Shown: piece by piece, positions 18,295 to 26,310 of the stretch
Numbering within the stretch: position 1 is the first letter of the stretch
Layout: every line of letters starts with the position of its first letter
Source: Clostridiaceae bacterium Marseille-Q4149
GTDB taxonomy: Bacteria > Bacillota > Clostridia > Oscillospirales > Oscillospiraceae
Assembly: GCA_018228685.1 (NCBI GenBank)
Contig: CP073691.1
Span: forward strand, 2,604,001 to 2,668,000
Direction of reading: 5' to 3'
DNA: 64,000 nt
Notes under the pieces: model-generated
Told to the model about the DNA's origin: nothing
The model's database searches: none
What the model saw: only the letters and a program-made list of their open reading frames with translations
Translations under genes and position numbers: made by a program

Positions 18295-20676
18295 TTATTT
18301 CAGCTCCACCACCGTTACGCCGGCCTCTCCCTCGCCATAGCGGCCCAGACGGAAGCTCTTGACGGCCTTGTTCCGCTTGAGCATCTCGTGGACCGCCTTG
18401 CGCAGGGCGCCGGTGCCCTTGCCGTGGATGATGGTCACGGTGCCCAGCTTTGCCATCACGGCGCTGTCGATGTAATTCTCCACCACGCTTTCGGCCTCCA
18501 GGGTCTCATAGCCCCGGATATCCAGCTCCGACGAAGCCCGGGACTGGAGATTCAGTTTGGGACTGCCGCCCACCGGAGCGGCGGGCTTCTTTTTGGGCTG
18601 GCCCTCCGGCAGGCGCACCTGCTGGGCCTTGACGGTCATCTTCATCTTCCCCGCCTGCAGGAGCAATGTGCCGTCGTTGTTGACGGCCAGCACCGAGGCG
18701 GCCATTTTCACCCCGGGAAGCTCCACCAGGTCCCCTACCTCGATGGGGCGGCTGGGGGCGTAGGCAGGCTCCTGGGGCTCGCTGCGCAGGTGCAGGGCCT
18801 CCTGGGCCTGGTTCAGACTGTGCCGCACGGCGGCCTTGGCGTCGTTGAGCTCCTGGAAGTTGATCTGCTTTTGCTGCTGGCGGCGCAGCTGGTCCAGCTG
18901 GGCGAAGATCTCGTCGGCCTGGGCCTGGGCCTGGCGCACGATGCGCTTGGCCTCGGCCTCGCCCTTGGTGCGGGCGTTTTCCTTGGCCTTCTCCATCTGC
19001 TCCCGGAAGGTCCGGGTCTTTCGGGCGTCCTCCTCCCGCTGACGCCACAGGCGATCCGCCTCGGCCTGGGCCTTCTCCAGCCGCTGGCGCTTCTCCTCCA
19101 GCTGGGTCAGCACGTCCTCGAAGCGGACGGAGTCGCTGTCCATCTGCTGCTGGGCGGCCTGGATCACGGACTCGTCCAGCCCCAGCCGCCGGGAGATGGC
19201 GAAGGCGTTGGACTTGCCGGGGATGCCAATCAGCAGTCGGTAGGTGGGGCGCAGGGTCTGCACGTCGAACTCACAGCTGGCGTTTTCCACCCCCGCCGTG
19301 GTCATGGCGAAGGTTTTCAGCTCGGCATAGTGGGTGGTGGCGGCGATCAGCGCCCCCTGACTGCGGGCGCTTTCGATGATGGCAATGGCCAGGGCCGCGC
19401 CCTCGATGGGGTCCGTACCGGCTCCCAGCTCGTCAAACAGCAGCAGGCTCTGGTCGTCCACCTCCCGCAGAATCTGCACGATGTTGGACATATGGGCGGA
19501 GAAGGTGGACAGGCTCTGTTCGATGCTCTGCTCGTCGCCTACGTCCGCCAGCACCCGGTGGAATACCCGGACGGCGCTGCCGCTGTCGGCGGGGATGTGC
19601 AGGCCGCACTGGGCCATCAGGCACAGCAGGCCGATGGTTTTCAGGGTCACGGTCTTGCCGCCGGTGTTGGGGCCGGTGATCACCAGGGTGTCGAACTGCT
19701 CACCCAGCTCCACGGTGATGGGCACTGCCTTGGCCTGGTCCAGCAGCGGGTGCCGGGCCCGGCGCAGGGCCACGCCGCCCCGGCGGCGGACCTCCGGACG
19801 GCTGGCGTTGAGCTGATAGCTCAGCTGCGCCCGGGCAAAGATCACGTCCAGGTGCACCAGAATGTCATAGTCCCAGAGGATGTTCTCCATCTGGGCGGCG
19901 CAGGCGGCGGACAGCTGCCGCAGGATGCGGTCGATCTCCTTCTGCTCCCGGGCCTCCAGCTCCTTCAGCTCGTTGTTGGCCTGCACCACACCCATGGGCT
20001 CCACAAACAACGTGGCCCCGGAGGAGGAGATGTCGTGGACCAGGCCGGGCATACTGCCCTTGCACTCGGCCTTCACCGGCACCACGAACCGCCCGTCCCG
20101 CTGGGTGATCAGGGCCTCCTGCAGCACCTTGGCATAGGACGGCGAGGAGATGATGCGCTGGAGAATCTGGCGGCCCTTGGAGGCGGCCAGCCGCATTTTC
20201 CGGCGGATGTCCGCCAGCTCGCTGCTGGCGGTGTCGGCGATGGTCTCCTCGTCCAGAATGGCGGAGCGGATCTGCTCCTCTAAGTATTTATTGGTGTGCA
20301 GGGAGGCAAACAGGCGGTCCAGCACCGTCTCCTCCCCCTGGCGCTGGGCGTCGTAATCCGACACCCGGCGGCTGGCGGTGAGGACGCCGGCGATGTCCAG
20401 CAGCTCCCGGGTGTTCAGCATGCCGCCGTGGTCCGCCCGGGTCAGGGCGGCGGATACGTCCTTCACGCCGGAGAAGGACGGACTGCCGTGGAGTCCCAGC
20501 CGCTCCTTGGCGGCATCGGTCTCGTCCAGCAGCCGCAGCACCTCCTCCACGTCCGTGGAGGGGGTCAGCTTCAGGCACCGGTCCTTGGCCGCCTGGCTGA
20601 CGGCCTTGGCCGCCAGCTTTTCCAGCACCGCCGGAAGCTCCAGGGTGCGGATGGATTTTTCAAATAATTCACTCAT
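18295..20676 (-). CDS. mutS2: MutS2 (Smr-domain ATPase, endonuclease MutS2)
   Basis: 793 residues from ATG at 20676 (MSELFEKS). There is no mismatch-recognition domain. Core and clamp helices lead to the ATPase (TGPNTGGKT, then LLLFDELGAGTDP). A long coiled coil with many Lys/Arg/Glu (about residues 515-620) follows, and a C-terminal Smr nuclease has LDIRGYETLEAE and HGKGTGALRKAV. MutS2 proteins suppress recombination or rescue collided ribosomes in Firmicutes. The start overlaps the recO stop by 8 bp. Confidence 0.96.
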   Translation of the reverse strand: MSELFEKSIRTLELPAVLEKLAAKAVSQAAKDRCLKLTPSTDVEEVLRLLDETDAAKERLGLHGSPSFSGVKDVSAALTRADHGGMLNTRELLDIAGVLTASRRVSDYDAQRQGEETVLDRLFASLHTNKYLEEQIRSAILDEETIADTASSELADIRRKMRLAASKGRQILQRIISSPSYAKVLQEALITQRDGRFVVPVKAECKGSMPGLVHDISSSGATLFVEPMGVVQANNELKELEAREQKEIDRILRQLSAACAAQMENILWDYDILVHLDVIFARAQLSYQLNASRPEVRRRGGVALRRARHPLLDQAKAVPITVELGEQFDTLVITGPNTGGKTVTLKTIGLLCLMAQCGLHIPADSGSAVRVFHRVLADVGDEQSIEQSLSTFSAHMSNIVQILREVDDQSLLLFDELGAGTDPIEGAALAIAIIESARSQGALIAATTHYAELKTFAMTTAGVENASCEFDVQTLRPTYRLLIGIPGKSNAFAISRRLGLDESVIQAAQQQMDSDSVRFEDVLTQLEEKRQRLEKAQAEADRLWRQREEDARKTRTFREQMEKAKENARTKGEAEAKRIVRQAQAQADEIFAQLDQLRRQQQKQINFQELNDAKAAVRHSLNQAQEALHLRSEPQEPAYAPSRPIEVGDLVELPGVKMAASVLAVNNDGTLLLQAGKMKMTVKAQQVRLPEGQPKKKPAAPVGGSPKLNLQSRASSELDIRGYETLEAESVVENYIDSAVMAKLGTVTIIHGKGTGALRKAVHEMLKRNKAVKSFRLGRYGEGEAGVTVVELK

Positions 20677-21436
20677 ATTTCGTTTCCTCTTGCGGAAGAA
20701 TGGTCTTGTAATAGTCCAGGGTACGGAAGCTGCGCTCCAGCTGGGCGGAAACGTAGGCGTCCGCCGCATGGTTCAGGGCACGCAGTCCCTCCGGCGGCAG
20801 GGAAAAGCTGTACAGCCGCCGGGGGTCGCCGTAGAGCACGTATCGCAGGGCCGCCAGGCCCGACGCCGTCAGCGGCAGGGACAGGCCCCCTTTTTCCCGG
20901 CATTTGCCGCAGTGGACCACCCCGTGGACCACGTCCAGCATGGGATTTTCCGGCTGGGGTGCGCCGCACAGGGCGCAGCCATCGGCCATGGGCTCATAGC
21001 CTGCCAGGGCCATCAGCCGGAACTGGAACGCGGGCTTCACCAGCTGAGGCGGCTTTTTCAGGGCGCTGAGGGCATACAGGGCGTTGAGCAGCAGGGGCAG
21101 CACGTCGCCGCCGCTGCCGTCGGACACCGCTTCCGTCAGCTCGGCGAAGTAGGCCGCCAGGCTCAGGGCCGTCAGGTCCTGCCGCAGGCCGTCGAACAGC
21201 TCGATGGTGTCCGCCGCGTCCAGCATGGTCCACCGGCCCCTTTCATACAGGGTCATCTCCGAATAGGCCAGCAGCTGGCAGGCCGCGGCCACGCGGCTGC
21301 CCTTGCGCCGGGCGCCCCGGGCGATCACGGAGAGCCTGCCCCGGTCCAGGGTCAGCACGGTGAGGATCTTGTCCGCGTCCCGGGTCACCGTTTCCCGCAG
21401 CACCAGGCCGCACGTTACGAATCGTTCCGGCTGCAT
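20669..21436 (-). CDS. recO: DNA repair protein RecO
   Basis: 255 residues. An N-terminal OB fold (TCGLVLRETVTRDADKILTVL) is followed by an all-helical domain with a four-cysteine zinc site (CALCGAP and HCGKC). RecO anneals strands and loads RecA with RecR. It lies in the conserved era-yqzL-recO order of Firmicutes. Its start is 22 bp inside the end of yqzL, indicating coupled translation. Confidence 0.95.
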   Translation of the reverse strand: MQPERFVTCGLVLRETVTRDADKILTVLTLDRGRLSVIARGARRKGSRVAAACQLLAYSEMTLYERGRWTMLDAADTIELFDGLRQDLTALSLAAYFAELTEAVSDGSGGDVLPLLLNALYALSALKKPPQLVKPAFQFRLMALAGYEPMADGCALCGAPQPENPMLDVVHGVVHCGKCREKGGLSLPLTASGLAALRYVLYGDPRRLYSFSLPPEGLRALNHAADAYVSAQLERSFRTLDYYKTILPQEETKYE

Positions 21437-21510
21437 TCAGCCGCCTCCTTATACAGCAAGTACGCCTCCGGCGCTCCGGTGGCCCAGAACAGGGCCCAGC
21501 GCTCCTCCAT
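21415..21510 (-). CDS. yqzL: YqzL-family small protein
   Basis: 31 codons: start at 21510 (MEERWALFWATG), ending ECSRNDS. The core WALFWATGAPEAYLLYKE matches the short YqzL family, which in Bacillus lies between era and recO, exactly as here. GGAGGTG lies upstream. It overlaps the recO start. Its function is not known. Confidence 0.8.
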   Translation of the reverse strand: MEERWALFWATGAPEAYLLYKEAAECSRNDS

Positions 21511-21583
21511 GGCTTTTCACCTCCGCCCATAGCTTGCCGCTTTTCCGGCGGCGTCATGAGTGGAAGCTTTTGGAGGGGGGATT

Positions 21584-21845
21584 ACTGCTCATCATATCCC
21601 CTGGCGCGGATGAAATTCACATTATCCCGCCAGTTTGCCCCAGTCAGATGATATCTGACCGGGGACCCCTCATACCATCTGCTGCGGCGGAAATGAATTC
21701 CGCCGGCAGAAATTCTTTGAATTTACGCCGCAGAGCGGCGAGCGGCTGACGCCGCAAGAAAACTGGCACAGCATGGCCGATGGGAAGAAGTCACTGCTCA
21801 TCGTACCCTCTGGCGCGGATGAAATTCACATTATCCCGCCAGTTT
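21584..21845 (-). repeat. Small structured element with duplicated era 3' end
   Basis: The last 53 bp of era (21793-21845) are repeated at 21584-21636 with three mismatches. The copy includes the codons for NWRDNVNFIRARGYDEQ and a stop. The 156 bp between copies contain GGCGGAATTCATTTCCGCC (minus strand) and a terminal hairpin, CCCCGGTCAGA-tatca-TCTGACTGGGG. The same 19-mer and a similar terminal hairpin occur upstream of lepA (25886-26179), also flanked by a gene-end duplication. No protein is encoded. Confidence 0.7.
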
Positions 21846-22696
21846 TCTTTGACCTTGACCCAGGTTTCCATGTACACCTTGGTGCCCATGAACTTTTCGA
21901 TGTCCCGGCGGGCCAGGGAGCTGATGCGCTTGAGCATATCCCCGTGCTTGCCGATGATGATGCCCTTGTGGCTGGCCTTTTCGCAGTAGATGGTCACGTC
22001 CAGGTCGATGATGCCGGTGTCCTCCCGCTCGGTGAAGCGGGTCACCTCCACCGCCGTGCCGTGGGGGATCTCCTTGTCCAGGCACAGCAGCATCTTCTCC
22101 CGCAGAATCTCGGCGCAGACCTGGGCGTCGGGCTGGTCGGTGGTCATGCCGTCGGGGAACAGCTGGGGGCCTTCCGCGGCATAGGTCTGCAGCTGGGCCA
22201 TCAGGTCCTCCAGGCCGTCGCCGGTCCGGGCGGAGATGGGGATAATGGCGTCGAAGCCGTCAAAGGCCTGGCTGTAGGCCGCGATCACCGCCAGCAGGTC
22301 GTCCTTTTTCTCCACGGTGTCGATCTTGTTGATGCACAGCACGCAGGGCAGGTGCTCCTCCTGGATGCGCTGGAGCAGGATCTTCTCCGGCTCCCCCACA
22401 TGGGCGATGGGCTCCACCAGCAGCAGGGCGGCCTCCACCTGCTCCAGGCTCTCCCGCACCACCTTCACCATATAGTCCCCCAGCCGGGAACGGGGCTTGT
22501 GCAGGCCCGGGGTGTCCAGCAGCACATACTGGGTGTCTCCCCGGTTCACCACGCCGTAAATCCGGTTGCGGGTGGTCTGGGGCTTGTCGGAGACGATGGC
22601 GATCTTCTCCCCCACCAGGGCGTTGGTGAGGCTGGACTTGCCCACATTGGGCCGCCCGCAGATGGTGATCATAGCGGTTTTTGTGATGTTGTTCAT
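21791..22696 (-). CDS. era: GTPase Era
   Basis: 301 residues. G1 is GRPNVGKSSL, G3 DTPGLHK, G4 NKID and G5 SARTGDG. The C-terminal KH domain includes the GKHGDMLKRISSLA loop that binds the 3' end of 16S rRNA. Era assists 30S maturation. The start follows a weak AAAAGAAAG site. Downstream its final 17 codons are duplicated in a structured repeat, yet the gene itself is complete. Confidence 0.97.
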   Translation of the reverse strand: MNNITKTAMITICGRPNVGKSSLTNALVGEKIAIVSDKPQTTRNRIYGVVNRGDTQYVLLDTPGLHKPRSRLGDYMVKVVRESLEQVEAALLLVEPIAHVGEPEKILLQRIQEEHLPCVLCINKIDTVEKKDDLLAVIAAYSQAFDGFDAIIPISARTGDGLEDLMAQLQTYAAEGPQLFPDGMTTDQPDAQVCAEILREKMLLCLDKEIPHGTAVEVTRFTEREDTGIIDLDVTIYCEKASHKGIIIGKHGDMLKRISSLARRDIEKFMGTKVYMETWVKVKENWRDNVNFIRARGYDEQ

Positions 22697-22726
22697 AGGT
22701 GATCCTCAACTTTCTTTTGAGCAATT

Positions 22727-23221
22727 TTATTGTGTCAGGGTAAACCGATAAGTGACAGAGTTCTGCCACCGTTCCTCGTTTGCCAGGTCCTGCCCGATCA
22801 CCTTGCCGCCCATGCGCTCATAGAAGCTGCGGGCGTTAAGATTCTCCGGGACACAGTGGCAGACAAAGGAGGCGGCATGGTGCGCTCTGCAATACGCTTT
22901 CACGAAATCGAACGCTTGCCGGCCGATCCCCTGTCTTTGGTATTCGGCGGAAATATACAGGGATTGCAGGGTGATTACATCGGCTTCGTTTATCGTCAGG
23001 TAGCCAATGTCCTGCCGATCCTTTCGGACCAAGTACACAGAATACGCCGGATGATGGACCCTCAGCAGCTCCATTTCCCTGTGCCAGTCCCAGTCAAAGT
23101 TATCTATCATGCTGTCGGGGTAGACGCCTCGGTATGTGGTGCCCCAGATTCTTTGCCGCAGAGCGATAATGGACGGCACATCCTCTTCGGATGCCTCAAT
23201 AAACAGCTTTTCCTCGGCCAT
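22727..23221 (-). CDS. GNAT-family N-acetyltransferase
   Basis: 164 residues from ATG at 23221 (GAAGGAGATG upstream). A single GNAT domain: VYLVRKDRQDIGYLTI, LQSLYISAEYQRQGIGRQAFDF with the acetyl-CoA loop QRQGIG, and CVPENLNARSFYERMGGK. The substrate cannot be told. It is preceded by a membrane-protein gene on the same strand, 29 bp away, and probably forms a two-gene unit with it. Both are less GC-rich than era and lepA, so they may be accessory genes. Confidence 0.88.
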   Translation of the reverse strand: MAEEKLFIEASEEDVPSIIALRQRIWGTTYRGVYPDSMIDNFDWDWHREMELLRVHHPAYSVYLVRKDRQDIGYLTINEADVITLQSLYISAEYQRQGIGRQAFDFVKAYCRAHHAASFVCHCVPENLNARSFYERMGGKVIGQDLANEERWQNSVTYRFTLTQ

Positions 23222-23250
23222 GCTATCACATCTCCTTCCGGGATTTTTAC

Positions 23251-23769
23251 TCAATTTCCACACTCCGGGGCCGGCACGCTCTCCGCTGCCCGATTGCGGA
23301 CAGCAAACAGGAACACCGGGCGGAGCAGGCCCAGGGATAAAACGGTGAACACGGTCAGGACGTCCCCATATTTACCGGCGCGGCTTTTATAGATCCGGTG
23401 GGCGATCAGGGTGTCCAGGATAAAGACCGCCAACAGGGCCATCAGCAGGAGGATGAACCAAAGAGTATTCAGCTCCCGGCAGACGTAGAAATAGACGCAA
23501 AGGCAGACGGACAGAAGCGTCAGAAGGGCCGACACGGCGCCCATGACCCGCCGGTCTGCCAGCCTTCCCAGCAGATACTTGCTGTAAAAGGGAATCCAGG
23601 CAGGGAATGTATGTGCGTCGCCCGCTTTTTTGCGCATGCAGGCGATGGAAAAGCCCTCCAGCACATAGCTGGCCATGATATACGCCGCCGCGGCGGCAAA
23701 CACGGCGATGAAGAACAGAAAAATCGCCGATAATATACCCGAAACAATCAGAACGCCGAATCCGGCCAT
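23251..23769 (-). CDS. Uncharacterised integral membrane protein
   Basis: 172 residues with four or five predicted membrane helices (about 5-30, 75-95, 100-122 and 135-155) separated by short basic loops such as CMRKKAGDAH. The second hydrophilic segment (FPAWIPFYSKYLLGRLADRR) resembles the soluble segment of small DUF-type membrane proteins of Clostridia. I do not recognise the family with certainty. It is upstream of and probably co-transcribed with the GNAT gene. No function is proposed. Confidence 0.7.
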   Translation of the reverse strand: MAGFGVLIVSGILSAIFLFFIAVFAAAAAYIMASYVLEGFSIACMRKKAGDAHTFPAWIPFYSKYLLGRLADRRVMGAVSALLTLLSVCLCVYFYVCRELNTLWFILLLMALLAVFILDTLIAHRIYKSRAGKYGDVLTVFTVLSLGLLRPVFLFAVRNRAAESVPAPECGN

Positions 23770-23786
23770 ATGCGATACCTCCTATT

Positions 23787-24122
23787 TTACCCCAGCCGGT
23801 CGCCGTTTTCCACAGGCTTGTCCGGGGTAATGAGCACCACGCCGCCCTGGGAGTAGGTCCCCAGCACCAGCACCTGGGAGAAGAAATTGGCGATCTGGCG
23901 GGGCGGAAAATTCACCACCGCCAGCACCTGCTTACCCACCAGCTCCTCCGGGGCATACTGCTGGGTGATCTGGGCGCTGGAGCGCTTCCGGCCCAGCTCC
24001 GGGCCAAGGTCCACCAGCAGCTGATAGGCGGGCCTGCGGGCCTTTTCAAAGGGCCGGGCCTCCACAATGGTGCCCACCCGGATATCCAGCTTCATAAAAT
24101 CGTCAAACGTGGCCTGTTCCAT
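23787..24122 (-). CDS. csaA: CsaA-like tRNA-binding-domain protein
   Basis: 111 residues from the ATG after AGGAGG. It is a single OB-fold tRNA-binding domain: FMKLDIRVGTIVEARPFEKARRPAYQL, the SSAQIT segment and VNFPPRQIANFFSQVLVLG. CsaA is a dimeric chaperone/tRNA-binding protein with proposed roles in secretion. It starts 18 bp after the lepA stop on the same strand. Length and motifs match the family. Confidence 0.92.
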   Translation of the reverse strand: MEQATFDDFMKLDIRVGTIVEARPFEKARRPAYQLLVDLGPELGRKRSSAQITQQYAPEELVGKQVLAVVNFPPRQIANFFSQVLVLGTYSQGGVVLITPDKPVENGDRLG

Positions 24123-24139
24123 GTGCGTTCCTCCTGTTA

Positions 24140-25948
24140 TCAATCGCTGTCCAGCTTAAGCACCGCCATGAAGGCTTCCGTAGGCACTTGAACCGTACCC
24201 AGATTCCGCATCTTCTTCTTGCCTTCTTTCTGCTTTTCCAGCAGCTTCTTCTTCCGGGTAATGTCGCCGCCGTAGCACTTGGCCAGCACGTCCTTGCGCA
24301 TGGCCTTTACCGTCTCCCGGGCGATGATCCGCCCGCCGATGGCCGCCTGGATGGGCACCTCAAACAGCTGGCGGGGGATGTTCTCCTTCAGCTTTTCGCA
24401 CAGCCGCCGGGCCCGGGGATAGGCCTTGTCCTTGTGGGCGATGAAGCTCAGGGCGTCCACGCCGTCGCCGTTGAGCAGCAGATCCACCTTCACCAGCTCG
24501 CTGGGCCGGTAGCCGGACAGCTCATAGTCCAGGGAGGCATAGCCCTTGGTGTTGGCCTTCAGGGTGTCAAAAAAGTCGTAGATGATCTCGTTGAGGGGCA
24601 TCTGATAGTGCAGCTCCACCAGGTGGGTGTCCAGATACTGCATGTCCTTGAACTCGCCCCGGCGGTCCTGGCACATGGGCATGATGTTGCCCACATACTC
24701 GTTGGGGCTGATGATGGACACCTTTACATAGGGCTCCTCGGCGTGCTCGATGACCGTGGGGTCCGGGTAGTTGTGGGGATTGTCCACCTTCACCATGGTG
24801 CCGTCGGACTTGTACACGTGATAGATGACGCTGGGCAGGGTGGTCACCAGGTCCAGATTGAATTCCCGCTCCAGCCGCTCCTGGATAATCTCCATATGCA
24901 GCATCCCCAGAAAGCCGCAGCGGAAGCCGAAGCCCAGGGCCACGGAGCTTTCCGGCTCGAAGGTCAGGGAGGCGTCGTTGAGCTGGAGCTTCTCCAGGGC
25001 GTCCCGCAGGTCGGGATACTTGCTGCCGTCCTCGGTGTAAATGCCGCAGTAGACCATGGACTGGGCGGGCCGGTAGCCGGGCAGAGGCTCGGCGGCGGGG
25101 TTTTCGGCGTCGGTGATGGTGTCGCCCACCTGGGTGTCCTTGACGTTTTTGATGGAGGCGGTGAAATAGCCCACCTCACCGGCCTGGAGGGCGTCCGTGG
25201 GCTCGTTGCCCAGGGGCTTGAGATATCCGCACTCCAGAATGGTATACTGGGCTCCGGTGGCCATCATGCGCACCGTCTGCCCCCGGCGGATGGTGCCCTG
25301 CTTGATGCGGAACAGCACCACCACCCCCACATAGGGGTCGTACTGGCTGTCGAAGATCAGGGCCTGCAGGGGGGCGTTGGGGTCGCCGGTGGGGGCGGGG
25401 ACATTGTGCACCACGTCCTCCAGCACCGACTCCACGTTCAGGCCCAGCTTGGCGGAGATTTCCGGCGCGTCCATGGCGGGCAGGCCGATGATGTCCTCCA
25501 CCTCCTGCTTGGCCTTCATGGGGTCGGCGGCGGGCAGGTCGATCTTGTTGAATACCGGCAGAATCTCCAGGTCGTGCTCCATGGCAAGATAGGTGTTGGC
25601 CAGGGTCTGGGCCTCCACCCCTTGGGTGGCGTCCACCACCAGCACCGCCCCCTCGCAGGCGGCCAGGGACCGGGACACCTCATAGTTGAAGTCCACATGG
25701 CCCGGGGTGTCGATGAGGTTCAGGGCGTAGATCTCGCCGTCCTGAGCCTTGTAGAACAGGTGCACGGCCCGGGACTTGATGGTGATGCCCCGCTCCCGCT
25801 CCAGGTCCATGTTGTCCAGAATCTGGTTCTCCATCTCCCGCTCCGGCACGGCGTCGCACAGCTCCAGCAGCCGGTCCGCCAGCGTGGACTTGCCATGGTC
25901 GATGTGGGCGATAATGGAAAAGTTGCGGATATGGGATTGTTCAAACAT
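24140..25948 (-). CDS. lepA: Elongation factor 4 (LepA)
   Basis: 602 residues. It is a translational GTPase with G1 [11 protein letters not shown]3 DTPGHVDF and G4 NKID, EF-G-like domains II, III and V, and the LepA-specific C-terminus ending in [14 protein letters not shown] and MAVLKLDSD. It back-translocates or remodels stalled ribosomes. The start at 25948 has AGGAGG 8 nt upstream. An identical ribosome site plus the first 22 codons is repeated 218 bp upstream, so ribosomes meet two LepA-like starts on the mRNA if transcription begins farther up. Confidence 0.97.
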   Translation of the reverse strand: MFEQSHIRNFSIIAHIDHGKSTLADRLLELCDAVPEREMENQILDNMDLERERGITIKSRAVHLFYKAQDGEIYALNLIDTPGHVDFNYEVSRSLAACEGAVLVVDATQGVEAQTLANTYLAMEHDLEILPVFNKIDLPAADPMKAKQEVEDIIGLPAMDAPEISAKLGLNVESVLEDVVHNVPAPTGDPNAPLQALIFDSQYDPYVGVVVLFRIKQGTIRRGQTVRMMATGAQYTILECGYLKPLGNEPTDALQAGEVGYFTASIKNVKDTQVGDTITDAENPAAEPLPGYRPAQSMVYCGIYTEDGSKYPDLRDALEKLQLNDASLTFEPESSVALGFGFRCGFLGMLHMEIIQERLEREFNLDLVTTLPSVIYHVYKSDGTMVKVDNPHNYPDPTVIEHAEEPYVKVSIISPNEYVGNIMPMCQDRRGEFKDMQYLDTHLVELHYQMPLNEIIYDFFDTLKANTKGYASLDYELSGYRPSELVKVDLLLNGDGVDALSFIAHKDKAYPRARRLCEKLKENIPRQLFEVPIQAAIGGRIIARETVKAMRKDVLAKCYGGDITRKKKLLEKQKEGKKKMRNLGTVQVPTEAFMAVLKLDSD

Positions 25949-26179
25949 TTGCGTTCCTCCTGTAGGTAAGTCCACGCTGACGCGCCAAGTGGCGCGTAAC
26001 AAGCGTTTTGCGCAGCAAAACCTTGCCGCAGGCGGAATTCATTTCCGCCGAAGGACATTAAATGAAAAGGGCTCCCGGTTTGCCGTCAGGCAAACTGGGA
26101 ATGGGACTTGCCGTGGTCGATGTGGGCGATAATGGAAAAGTTGCGGATATGGGATTGTTCAAACATTTGCGTTCCTCCT
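25886..26179 (-). repeat. Small structured element with duplicated lepA 5' end
   Basis: The lepA ribosome site, start and first codons (25886-25961) are repeated at 26104-26179 with one mismatch in 76 bp. The 142-bp insert holds three hairpins: GACGCGCC-aagt-GGCGCGT, GCGTTTTGC-gca-GCAAAAC and CCCGGTTTGCC-gtca-GGCAAACTGGG. It also holds the near-palindrome GGCGGAATTCATTTCCGCC, shared in reverse orientation with the era-linked element. Confidence 0.75.
26086..26166 (-). pseudogene. Duplicated LepA N-terminal mini-ORF
   Basis: 26 codons: [10 protein letters not shown]...HIDHGKS, then HSQFA and a stop inside the small element. It has the same AGGAGG site and spacing as real lepA, so it could be translated as a leader peptide ahead of lepA. 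It ends at the terminal hairpin of the repeat. Confidence 0.6.
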
Positions 26180-26243
26180 CAGGGGAATAACAAGTTATAT
26201 TCCCACCTATTATAACGGATGTTCCGGCAAAATGCAATTCCTG

Positions 26244-26272
26244 TTGCCGCCGGGAAGAAAAAGTGTTACAAT
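26244..26272 (+). promoter_or_regulatory. Promoter for the beta-CASP gene
   Basis: TTGCCG (26244-26249), 17-bp spacer, TACAAT (26267-26272), 38 bp before the start codon. Confidence 0.65.
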
Positions 26273-26310
26273 AAAGGCACCCCAATTTTTGAGAGGAAAG
26301 GACGAACGCC

